Of a DNA stretch of 46,369 nucleotides, positions 23,015 through 31,352 are shown piece after piece (the first letter of the stretch is position 1; each line of letters begins with the position of its first letter). The notes beneath the pieces were generated by a model, which did no database searches, was not told where the DNA came from, and worked only from the letters and a program-made list of their open reading frames with translations. Source of the stretch: F23-B02 sp963625685. GTDB taxonomy: Bacteria > Bacillota > Clostridia > Oscillospirales > Oscillospiraceae. The translations under genes were made by a program, and so were the position numbers. The DNA is taken from NCBI GenBank assembly GCA_963625685.1, contig CAVFTR010000014.1:1-46369 (forward strand). The letters run 5' to 3'.

Positions 23015-26000
23015 TCAGGCCCCCTTCATATAGACGTCGTAGGCCACAAATTCGCGGTCAAGCGCGTTCATGTCGACCCTGCGGTCCTCTCTGACGGCGT
23101 TGTCGGTGCGGCTTGCATAGAGATATATCCTGTTATCTGTTATGTGATCGCCGCCGTCTGTCACCGCGATCGTGCCCTCGTTGAGGTTGACGCGGTTCCC
23201 GTTTACGTCGAGGACGTGCTCCCAGGTGTTATAGTCGTCGTTTATCATGCCGTAATCCTTGCAGGCAAGGCCCAGCTTCGCTATCGTATAGGCGGTGTCC
23301 TTTGTGGCGGTCGTGGTGTAGTACAGATATATCTGCTTTCCGCCGCTGCCGCTGTTGAGGGACACGGCCTTCGTTCCGTCCGCATCCTCGCGCGAGGTGT
23401 ACTCGTCGCGCGCGCTCTCGTACACGATGCCGTCTATGGTGAGCGTTTTCTGATGCGGCTGCCCGACCGTCAGGACGATATCCCTCACGGCCTTTCTCGC
23501 GACGCCCTTGTTGACCTCGGATCTTGTCAGGGTATAGCGCGAGTAGCCGATGTAGACGTACTCGCCGCCCGTGCCGCGGTTTATGTCCAGATTCACGCAT
23601 ATATTGCAGCCGAGGCTCAGGAGGTTTGCCTGCGCCTCCTTTATCGTCTTGCCGTGGCCGATATACACCGCGCCCATCATCGTCGCCGTATCCTCGTAGG
23701 CCATATGGATAAAGCTCGATGCGTTGACGTCTCCGTAAAGAGCGCTGTACGCGCCGGAGCCGTCGCGCTTCAGGGACATGGTCGTCGCGCAGTTTTCCTC
23801 AAATACGTCGGAGCTGACGCTGATGTCCGTTATCGGCATGCCGGGGTTCGTTCCGGACGCGGTCGTATAGTACAGATAATACGAGCCCTTCGGGTCGGGT
23901 ATCATGTCTCCGGCCTTTATATAGGTCACCTTGTCGAGCTGTATCGTCGGGGGCGCGCTCGTCGAGTCGGTGACGTAGCGTATTATGCCCATGATGGCGT
24001 CAGACTGCACGTTCGTTCTCGTCACGCCTATGTACGACACCGTCTCCGGCCTCGCGCCGGCGTTTCCGTAAAAGCTCTGCGAGCTGTCGACCGCAATGTT
24101 CGCCTGAACTATCTCGTCGGTGCACTGCGACAGGAGGTTCTGTATGCAGTAGTCGCTGCCGGAGGCCTTGAGGAGGCTCTTCATCTCGTCGGTGTATTCG
24201 GAAAGCGAGCTTCCGGCCGCCTTGCTCATGGTGAAGGTCGAAACGCTGATCGAGGAGATGTATTTCCCCTCCTGCGGCGCGGCGGTGCGCTGATAGATAT
24301 ACACCGGCGTGAGGCTCTTTCCGTTCTGGATATACTTCGAGTTGTTCGTCAGATAGCCGAGGTTGTGCGATTCCGTGCGGTTCGGGGTCTTGAAGTCCTG
24401 AACGCTCACGAAGCCGTCAGGGGTCTCGCTGTCGGACGATACCCGTATATCGTCGACCGTCAGGGGCGTTCCGCCCTCCACGGGGCCGAGCACGTACAGG
24501 CCCTTGCCGCGCACGCCGCTGCTCGACCACGAGACGTCCTCGTAGTCCTCGGGCACGAGCTCTGTGGTCATATCGAGCTGCTCTATGCCCGTCAGATAGC
24601 CGCTGCCGCTGGCAAACTGATAGGAATGGGTCTCGTAGATGCCGCGCATGTAATACTTTGCCGCGCTGCCGCCGCTGACCAGATACGGCAGCTCAAACAT
24701 GACGTCGCACACCGCATACGCGCCGTTCGAGGCCGTTCCCAGGAAGACGGGAACGGAGTAATTGCCCGGAGCGGAGGTATACGACCTTATGCCGTAGATC
24801 GCCCTGTAGGGATTGTGCGTTGTGGTATAGCAGATATAGGTCTCCACATTTGTCGCCCAGCGCTCCTCGGACACCATGCCGTGCACGTCCGAGGGGAGCT
24901 TCATCTTTGCCGCGTGCGTCAGGCTCAGGTCGAACTTTTTAAGCTTCAGGGCACTGATATAGTCGTCCGCCGAGTTTCCGAGCTCGCCGCTGCCGTTTCC
25001 GGCGACAAGAACGATGCCGGAGATGTACTCCTCGCCGCTCGTGTACGTGACGGAGGGCTTAAAGTACAGATACACGCCCTTGTCGTTCCAGTGCTCGTTG
25101 GTCTGCGAGCGGTGATGCCTTTCGACGGTGTTGTCTATCTCGCTGCCCACGTTGAGGTTGAAGGCGTTGCCGCCGCAGAACAGGTTTATCGGCTCATAGC
25201 CCTCGGGTATATCGTCGAGCGAATACTTCACCAGAAGGTCCGCAAGTATGGGAGAGCCCGCCGATTTATACGAGGTGTAGTAGAGCGTGTCGCCCGTCGG
25301 GGTCGTTCCGCAGGCGGTGTACGAGGCGCTGCCGTAGAGGAAGGAGGCCGAGCTGTTTCTCGCGGAGAACCTTATGTCCGTCACTGCGTCGGACGCGTTC
25401 GTCGTAGTGGTGTAGCCCAGATAGGTGTATTTCTTCAGCGAGGCGGTGACCGGCGTGAGGTTCACGTCCAGAACATAGTAGCCGCCCTTGGTGAGCGCGG
25501 CCTTGGCCGCCGTCTCGGAGCTTTCGACGGAAAGCGAGAGCTTCGAGATATACTGTCCGTCGTTCTTGACGCCCGTGCCGCCGTCCGTATCGGTATCGGG
25601 CTCTGTCTCCTCGCCCTCGTTTATGATCCTGCTCGTCGTGCGGCAGAACATGTAGACCGCGCAGGAGTCCGAGCGCGAGTTCGCGTTGAGGTTCGCCGCG
25701 CCGACCTCGCCGAAGCACTTGACGGCCTTGTAGCCCTGGGGCACGGCGTTGTCGTTGTACTGCACCCTTATGAGGTCGTCCAGCTGCGAGGACTGTATCG
25801 GCTCGCCCGCGTGGCTGCTCCTGCTCGTGTAAAGGGCGTTCCAGCGCCGCGCGTTATCGCCGTTTATATTGGCCGGGCTTCCGTTTTGCTCCACGGCGTC
25901 ATACCTTATGTATCTGTTGTCGGCAACGTCGAACATGACCGAGGGAATAGGCGTAAAGGTCTCCTCGTCGTCGTCGTGGAACATGTCCCAGAGGTATTTT

Positions 26001-27613
26001 ATCAGCAGCGCGATGACGACGATGATCATCGCCGCGAAGGCGACATAGCTGAGCACTATCATCGCGCAGCCGAGAACGCCGAATATCGTGCTCAGCGCGC
26101 TCACGCCTATGCCCGCGCAGCAGACGGCCCATGCACTCACGGAGCCGGTGAAGGCCGAGGCGAAAAATATCGTGCTGATCGCCCATGTCGCCAGATGCGT
26201 GATGCAGGCCGCCAGACCGAACACGCCCGAGACTATGCTGACCATTGTCATTGCTTTTGAGAGGAAATTATCGACTCCGTCGGGCGTGGTCAGGGTATTG
26301 TATATCTGACCTGCTGAGTTTGCCCTGTAGGCGTCCTTCGTGACGGCGACGTTCTGCTCGAAGGCCGTCTGATCGGTGCCCACCCAGATGGACATGCTGT
26401 CCGCGCCGGTCTGCGAGGATATCTCCTCCCTTATCGCCTCCACCTGCTTTTCGGCCTCGCCGATAAGCTCGGAGCCGTTTGACAGATAGATGGCCGAGAA
26501 GGCCACGCCGCACAGGCGCATCATGGCAAGCTGCCCGTCGGTGAGGCTGTCGACGAGGGGATATATCTTTCTGAGATTCGCCGACTCGTCATAGGACGAG
26601 CTTCCGAGCGCGACGATGTAGTCGCCGAGGCGCGTCGTCTCGTCGTAGGAATACTGATTGAGCATGTCGTAGGCTGCAAGAAACAGCGTATCGCCGTCTT
26701 CCGTCTCGATCTCGCCGCCGCCGGACACGTCCTCGACGGTCTGCTCGTTGGGCTCTGTCTCGCTCTCATCCTCAACGCTGGTCTCTACCCTGCCGCCCGC
26801 GGCCTCATAGCGCGCGGCCGCCTCGGTGTAGCTCTTTGCGAAGGACTGGAGGCTGTCGGTGAGCTCCTTTGCGAGGACCTTGTACTGGCTGTCGAGCTTG
26901 TTGTCGTTATCGCCCTCGGCAAGCTCGGCCTGCACCGTCGACGCGGATATCCTCGAGGCCCAGTTATCCTCGCCGTAGTCGGCGACGCCGGGGACGAGCG
27001 CGTTGCAGAAGGCGGTCACGACCGAGGTATTCGCGCGCGCGAGCAGCTTCTTGACGAAATCGGCGGTGCAGATGCCGCTGATCATATAGTCGCCGAGCTT
27101 CATGCCGCCGAGCTCGTCGATGTGATAGCAGTTGAGCACCTTCACGGCCGCGACGGCCGCGGGGCTCCCCGCGTTGTAATTGGCGGCAAACTCCCTTACC
27201 GCGTCGCTTATCTCCGTGGGTACGTTCCCGAGCTTCTCCATCGTTCTTTCGGCGATGTCGCTGTAGGTGCAGTACTGGTAGCCGCCGTTCATCTGCAGAA
27301 GCGAGATGTCCGTGATCGCCTCGTCGGGGTCTGTCGTCGTCTTATAGCCGACGATGTATATCCCGTTATCCGTGCTGTCGCCGGACTCGGTGCGGTTTAT
27401 GTTGCTCCTGACCGCGACATAGCCTGCCGCCTCGCAGCTTTTTATCGCCTCGGCGAGGCTGCCGCCCGTAAACACCTGCACCTCGGATATGTATTTCGAG
27501 TCGTTGTCCACCGTGACCGCCAGCGCGTTTCCCACGCCCGTAACAAGCAGCGCGAGCACCAGCAGCAGGCAGAGGGAGGCCGTGATATAGTCATATCTTC
27601 TGTTTTCGATCAT
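23015..27613 (-). CDS. Giant membrane-anchored surface protein with beta-prism (MABP-like) repeats
   Basis: 1532 aa. An N-terminal hydrophobic segment (about 12-34) acts as signal or anchor. Then come one beta-prism-like unit (YISEVQVFTGG...GYKTTTDPDEAITDI, about 40-105), a helical acidic region to about 440 and a block of several TM segments (about 451-544). A FTPIP...NGDNARRWNALY domain (about 552-620) follows. The last 830 residues hold many further repeats of the type Y-I-S, DLN/DIN.G.GG..IY(L/I), (I/V)TDI. Clear cases are LDINRGTGGEYVYIGYSR and LNSGSGGKQIYLYYTT. The first 700 residues align in plan with the 742/744-aa proteins. ATG at 27613 (AAGGAGG upstream) overlaps the previous stop by 4 nt, so the frame to 27694 is an artefact. 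Function unknown; surface display and ligand or lipid binding are guesses. Confidence 0.8.
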   Translation of the reverse strand: MIENRRYDYITASLCLLLVLALLVTGVGNALAVTVDNDSKYISEVQVFTGGSLAEAIKSCEAAGYVAVRSNINRTESGDSTDNGIYIVGYKTTTDPDEAITDISLLQMNGGYQYCTYSDIAERTMEKLGNVPTEISDAVREFAANYNAGSPAAVAAVKVLNCYHIDELGGMKLGDYMISGICTADFVKKLLARANTSVVTAFCNALVPGVADYGEDNWASRISASTVQAELAEGDNDNKLDSQYKVLAKELTDSLQSFAKSYTEAAARYEAAGGRVETSVEDESETEPNEQTVEDVSGGGEIETEDGDTLFLAAYDMLNQYSYDETTRLGDYIVALGSSSYDESANLRKIYPLVDSLTDGQLAMMRLCGVAFSAIYLSNGSELIGEAEKQVEAIREEISSQTGADSMSIWVGTDQTAFEQNVAVTKDAYRANSAGQIYNTLTTPDGVDNFLSKAMTMVSIVSGVFGLAACITHLATWAISTIFFASAFTGSVSAWAVCCAGIGVSALSTIFGVLGCAMIVLSYVAFAAMIIVVIALLIKYLWDMFHDDDEETFTPIPSVMFDVADNRYIRYDAVEQNGSPANINGDNARRWNALYTSRSSHAGEPIQSSQLDDLIRVQYNDNAVPQGYKAVKCFGEVGAANLNANSRSDSCAVYMFCRTTSRIINEGEETEPDTDTDGGTGVKNDGQYISKLSLSVESSETAAKAALTKGGYYVLDVNLTPVTASLKKYTYLGYTTTTNASDAVTDIRFSARNSSASFLYGSASYTACGTTPTGDTLYYTSYKSAGSPILADLLVKYSLDDIPEGYEPINLFCGGNAFNLNVGSEIDNTVERHHRSQTNEHWNDKGVYLYFKPSVTYTSGEEYISGIVLVAGNGSGELGNSADDYISALKLKKFDLSLTHAAKMKLPSDVHGMVSEERWATNVETYICYTTTHNPYRAIYGIRSYTSAPGNYSVPVFLGTASNGAYAVCDVMFELPYLVSGGSAAKYYMRGIYETHSYQFASGSGYLTGIEQLDMTTELVPEDYEDVSWSSSGVRGKGLYVLGPVEGGTPLTVDDIRVSSDSETPDGFVSVQDFKTPNRTESHNLGYLTNNSKYIQNGKSLTPVYIYQRTAAPQEGKYISSISVSTFTMSKAAGSSLSEYTDEMKSLLKASGSDYCIQNLLSQCTDEIVQANIAVDSSQSFYGNAGARPETVSYIGVTRTNVQSDAIMGIIRYVTDSTSAPPTIQLDKVTYIKAGDMIPDPKGSYYLYYTTASGTNPGMPITDISVSSDVFEENCATTMSLKRDGSGAYSALYGDVNASSFIHMAYEDTATMMGAVYIGHGKTIKEAQANLLSLGCNICVNLDINRGTGGEYVYIGYSRYTLTRSEVNKGVARKAVRDIVLTVGQPHQKTLTIDGIVYESARDEYTSREDADGTKAVSLNSGSGGKQIYLYYTTTATKDTAYTIAKLGLACKDYGMINDDYNTWEHVLDVNGNRVNLNEGTIAVTDGGDHITDNRIYLYASRTDNAVREDRRVDMNALDREFVAYDVYMKGA

Positions 27614-29079
27614 GCCTTCTCCGCCTCCTTTTTCTTTTTTCCGCGCCTTACGACGAACACCGTGAAGAGGGCTATCGCCGCCGCGCAGGCGCACACATAG
27701 GCTATATCGCCGCCGCCGATGGCGGAGGCCACCGCGCGGATATTGTCCCGGCTCAGCTCCGAGGATATGACCTTATCCTGCGAAAAGCCAGCGTCAAAGC
27801 CTATGTAATTTGTATACTGGAACTTGTCTATGCCCTTTATGGCAAGCCGCGAGGACGTGCCGGTCGAGCACAGCAGCACCTTCGAGCCCTCGTAAAAGCC
27901 GCCGCAGTACAGATAGGCCGTCGAGGCCGTTCCGTCCTGGAGGCAGAGGTCGTTTGCCTTTCCGTTTACGCTGTTGTCCGTGACGATGAGCTTGCCGGAG
28001 GCGTTTATGTCGTTCATGCTGTCGACGTATATGCCGCCGCCGTTTTTCGCCGCGGTATTATAGCGGTACTCCCCGCCCACGACAAAGACCCTGTCGGCGT
28101 TTATATACAGCGCGCCGCCGTTTCTGGCCGCGCTGTTGTAATACATCCGGCAGCCCTTGAGATACGTGCCGGAGCCGGAGTCGCAGTACACCGCGCCGCC
28201 GTCCTCCTCCGTCGAGCTGTTTTGCGAAAACAGGCACTCCGTTATCTCGGCAGTTGCCGAGCCCGCGAGGCACACAGCGCCGCCGAGCTCGTCACAGTTG
28301 TTGGAGTAGAACGAGGACGAGGAGAGCCTGAGGCTCCCGCCGTAGGTGTAGACAGCGCCGCCGTCGTCCTCGGCGTAGTTGCCCTCGAAGGTGGCGTTGG
28401 CGACGGTAACGGACGCCGCGTTTGAGTATATCGCGCCTCCGCTGCACTCACCGGCCGCGTCATAGGTGCGGTTGCCGTAGAACGCGCCGCCGTTTACCCT
28501 GAGCACCGCGCCCGAGCCGAAGGCGCTTATCGCGCCGCCGTCGTCGGTGGAAACGCAGTTGAGTATCGTGCCGCCGTTGAAGTCGAGCTCGGCCTTGTCC
28601 ATGACGACGATGCCGCCGCCGCGCGTCGTCGACGCGCCGTTCTGTATGGCGCCGCCCCTGAAGAGCTTCGACACCGTGTACTCGCCGCTTCTTGAATCGA
28701 CGATGGTCATGCGGGAGTTAACGCATATGACCTCGCCGCTGCTGACGGGGGTCGAAAGACCCCTGTCTATGCAGCAGCCGTTGAGGTCGAGCGTCAGCAT
28801 CTTAGCGCCCGAGTAGCTCAGCGCGCCGTTGCTGAAGCCCGTGCCCGAGCCGAAGGAGCCGGAGCTCGGCGCCTTCCAGCTCTGCCGGAGGGTAAAGGTG
28901 ACCTCGCTGCTGTTTCCGAGCTCGCAGGCCCTGCTCCACGCCTCCTCGAAGGAGCTGTAGTCGGTCTGCACGCCTCCCGCGCTTACCGTTGCGCAGACCC
29001 CGTCGGCGTAGGACGGGACGCACAGCGCCGCGCACAGCACGAGCGCGAGGGCGAGCGATATGATCTTTTTCAGCTTCAT
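27610..29079 (-). CDS. Right-handed beta-helix surface protein with C-terminal membrane anchor
   Basis: 489 aa. A signal peptide (MKLKKIISLALALVLCAALC, cleavage after SYA near 25) is followed by a beta-helix of repeated GGAIYSN/F..N coils. Examples are GGGIVVMDKAELDFNGGTIL, GGAIYSNAASVTVANATFEG and GGAVYCDSGSGTYLKGCRMY. This is the parallel beta-helix pattern of polymorphic outer membrane (Pmp) and pectate lyase-like adhesins. A C-terminal TM (about 456-475) and the basic tail RRGKKKKEAEKA anchor it, instead of LPXTG. No catalytic motif was noted. Two ATGs compete. The inner one at 29079 has AAGGA at 9 nt, while the outer (29088) has the ribosome site touching it. It overlaps the next gene by 4 nt. 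Confidence 0.85.
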   Translation of the reverse strand: MKLKKIISLALALVLCAALCVPSYADGVCATVSAGGVQTDYSSFEEAWSRACELGNSSEVTFTLRQSWKAPSSGSFGSGTGFSNGALSYSGAKMLTLDLNGCCIDRGLSTPVSSGEVICVNSRMTIVDSRSGEYTVSKLFRGGAIQNGASTTRGGGIVVMDKAELDFNGGTILNCVSTDDGGAISAFGSGAVLRVNGGAFYGNRTYDAAGECSGGAIYSNAASVTVANATFEGNYAEDDGGAVYTYGGSLRLSSSSFYSNNCDELGGAVCLAGSATAEITECLFSQNSSTEEDGGAVYCDSGSGTYLKGCRMYYNSAARNGGALYINADRVFVVGGEYRYNTAAKNGGGIYVDSMNDINASGKLIVTDNSVNGKANDLCLQDGTASTAYLYCGGFYEGSKVLLCSTGTSSRLAIKGIDKFQYTNYIGFDAGFSQDKVISSELSRDNIRAVASAIGGGDIAYVCACAAAIALFTVFVVRRGKKKKEAEKA

Positions 29080-29114
29080 AAAAATCATTCCTTGATCGGC
29101 CTTTGCGCCGTGTC

Positions 29115-31349
29115 TCAGGCCTCTTCGCCCTGAGCCTTTTTCTTTTTGACTCCGACACCGGCGAAGAATGCCACGACGCCGATGACGGCTGCCGCCGCCA
29201 CGCTTATGAGTATGTGGCTGCTGTTTGAGAACACGCTGCCGGTAAATGCGTTCTCGTCGACGTTATAGAACATGTAGATGCCGTCCATACCGTCGGCGTA
29301 GGTGTAGCCGAGCTGCTTGTTCGTGAGGTTCTGCGCGACGTTCTCGCCGAACATTGACAGAGCCATGCTGCTGTCCTTGGGGATCTCGCTGCTCTCATAC
29401 CTCACGACGGGCACCGTCGTTATGGGGTCTCCCGCCGCCTTATCGTGCGAGATGTACAGCGCCACCCACTGGCGGCCCACGTCGCCGTTTATATCGCCGT
29501 AGTCCTCGAGCAGCCTGTTTGCATCGGTGACCATTCCGGCCTCGACGCGGTTGCACTTTACGGCCGTGTAATAGGTATAGACCTTTTCGTCGTTATCGTT
29601 CACGCTCTCGTCGACCATATGCATGGGTATCGGCGTAAACTCCGCGTTGTAGTAATCCTTCAGGTCGTTATAGGTGCTCCAGAGGGACAGACCGATGAGC
29701 ACGACGGAAACGCAGGTCATTGCGACACCGGCGTACTGGAGCACTCTCGACCATGTCCTCGTGGTTCCCAGCCCCTCAGTTACGGCTGCCAATTTATCAC
29801 GGACGAGCTCTGTGGTTTCCTCGGCTTTTGTTATCGTCTGCATATCGAACGCATTTTCGCCTATCTCTATGGCATTGTTGACGGCTTTGATGAGGCCGTC
29901 ACTCTCCATATTAATCATCGGGAGCAGCTTGCTCAGGTGGGAGCTTATGGCGAACGAGGCTGCCGCGAGCACAACGGAAAGTCCGAAAACGCCGTACAGG
30001 ACGAAGGTTGTCGCTGAGATCTCATCCCACGCGGTACCGACCGCGTTCTTGCCGGAGGCCGCCTGAAGGCGCAGCGCCTCGTTTGTCAGGGCGACGTTGC
30101 CGCTGAAAAGCGTGCGGTCAACGCCGTCGTAAACGGAGTTTTTGTCCTTGCTGAGCTTATCGAGGAAGCCGATGCTGTCCATCGCCTTCTCGGCGGCCTC
30201 GTCACCGGACAGGCCTATCGAGACGATGTAGTACATCGTCAGGAAGTCGAGGCAGGCTCTCTGCCCCTCGCTGAGCGAGGCTACCAGAGGATAGAGCATG
30301 TAGCGGTCTGCGCCCTGCACGTCGTACTCGTCGCCGGTTATGAGCTCGAGCAGGGTCACATCGTCGTTTACGAGCTGACCGAGCAGCTCATACTGCGTAC
30401 CGGCGGCAAACCAGCTCGCGTAATCAAAATCCTCGTGAGCGGCCTGATAGGCCTTGATCTCCTCCTCGGAGGCGGTGAGGTCTATATCCTCGCCCGTGTA
30501 GGTCTCAAGATAGCCCGCATATGCGGTGAACTTCGAGGCTATCGCCCTTGCGTCCTCGTCGTACTCGGAGGCAAGCTGCTTTTCGGCCTCGTTTACGGAG
30601 AGATTCTTGCTCTCCATGAGCTCATCGAGCATATCGTCGTAGCTTCCGATGCCGTCATAGCGCTCCGTCCAGGGCTCCGAGCCGCTGTCGGCCGCCATGG
30701 CTATGGTCTGCTCGATGGCGAGGACAGCCTGCGAGTTTGCCTGCATGAGGATGGTGGTCATGTCGGCGACCCCGGACTGCTCGTCCTCACTCAGTGCGCT
30801 CCACTCCGCGTCGGTGTACTCCTCCTTTATCTTGTTGAGAAGAAGATCGCCCATGTACTGCCCGGTATCGTCGTCGTACAGGAGGTTCAGCACCTCGTGC
30901 GCGACCCTGGCGCGGGCCCTACCGGCCTCGTAATTGGCCCTGTATTCGTTCAGGGCGACGATGAAGTCGTTTAAGAAAAGCTTTATGTTCGCCTTCTGAT
31001 CCTCGAGCAGCATCTGGTAATCCTGAACGCTGTAGCCGCCCTTCATGTTCATAAGGCGCATATCGGTGACGGCCTGCTCGGGGTCGTTGGTGGTGGTGTA
31101 GCCGAGGTAGACGGCGCGGGCAGTCGAGAAGGTATCGTCCGCGTCCTCGTTGAGGTCGTAGTCAAGCACCTCGTAGCCGTTTTCCGTAAGCCATGCCTTG
31201 GCCTCGGACGCTGTTTTGCCGTAGCTTAAAACAACGTCCTTTATATACGTTTTTTTGGACGATGCCGCGAAAACGTCGGCACAGGTGCTGAAGGTCAATA
31301 CCACGGCCAGCACAAGGCTTATGACCGGCTGCAATGATCTCTTGAGCAT
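29115..31349 (-). CDS. Multi-domain membrane-anchored surface protein (744 aa), tandem paralogue 2
   Basis: 744 aa. Order of parts: signal peptide (1-29), one beta-prism-like unit (YIKDVVLSYGKTASEAKAWL ... YLGYTTTNDPEQAVTDMRL, about 34-105), an acidic helical region (about 110-440), TM1 near 450-470, a variable loop, and TM2 near 540-560. Then comes an FTPIPMHMVD...INGDVGRQWVALY domain (about 571-640), and last a C-terminal TM and KKKK tail. Predicted topology is out-in-out-in, so the loop between TM1 and TM2 is cytoplasmic. It is nearly the same as the 742-aa neighbour except in that loop. ATG with AAGGAGG, which lies inside the end of the upstream gene (3-bp gap). Family not recognised. Confidence 0.8.
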   Translation of the reverse strand: MLKRSLQPVISLVLAVVLTFSTCADVFAASSKKTYIKDVVLSYGKTASEAKAWLTENGYEVLDYDLNEDADDTFSTARAVYLGYTTTNDPEQAVTDMRLMNMKGGYSVQDYQMLLEDQKANIKLFLNDFIVALNEYRANYEAGRARARVAHEVLNLLYDDDTGQYMGDLLLNKIKEEYTDAEWSALSEDEQSGVADMTTILMQANSQAVLAIEQTIAMAADSGSEPWTERYDGIGSYDDMLDELMESKNLSVNEAEKQLASEYDEDARAIASKFTAYAGYLETYTGEDIDLTASEEEIKAYQAAHEDFDYASWFAAGTQYELLGQLVNDDVTLLELITGDEYDVQGADRYMLYPLVASLSEGQRACLDFLTMYYIVSIGLSGDEAAEKAMDSIGFLDKLSKDKNSVYDGVDRTLFSGNVALTNEALRLQAASGKNAVGTAWDEISATTFVLYGVFGLSVVLAAASFAISSHLSKLLPMINMESDGLIKAVNNAIEIGENAFDMQTITKAEETTELVRDKLAAVTEGLGTTRTWSRVLQYAGVAMTCVSVVLIGLSLWSTYNDLKDYYNAEFTPIPMHMVDESVNDNDEKVYTYYTAVKCNRVEAGMVTDANRLLEDYGDINGDVGRQWVALYISHDKAAGDPITTVPVVRYESSEIPKDSSMALSMFGENVAQNLTNKQLGYTYADGMDGIYMFYNVDENAFTGSVFSNSSHILISVAAAAVIGVVAFFAGVGVKKKKAQGEEA

Positions 31350-31352
31350 CCC

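Noticed and set aside
21518..26260. Plus-strand open frame of 1580 aa
   Set aside because: It runs antisense through the 436-aa and 1532-aa surface protein genes and overlaps the end of argD. It has Arg/His/Val-rich shadow composition, no signal peptide and no ribosome site, and is a by-product of high GC at third positions.
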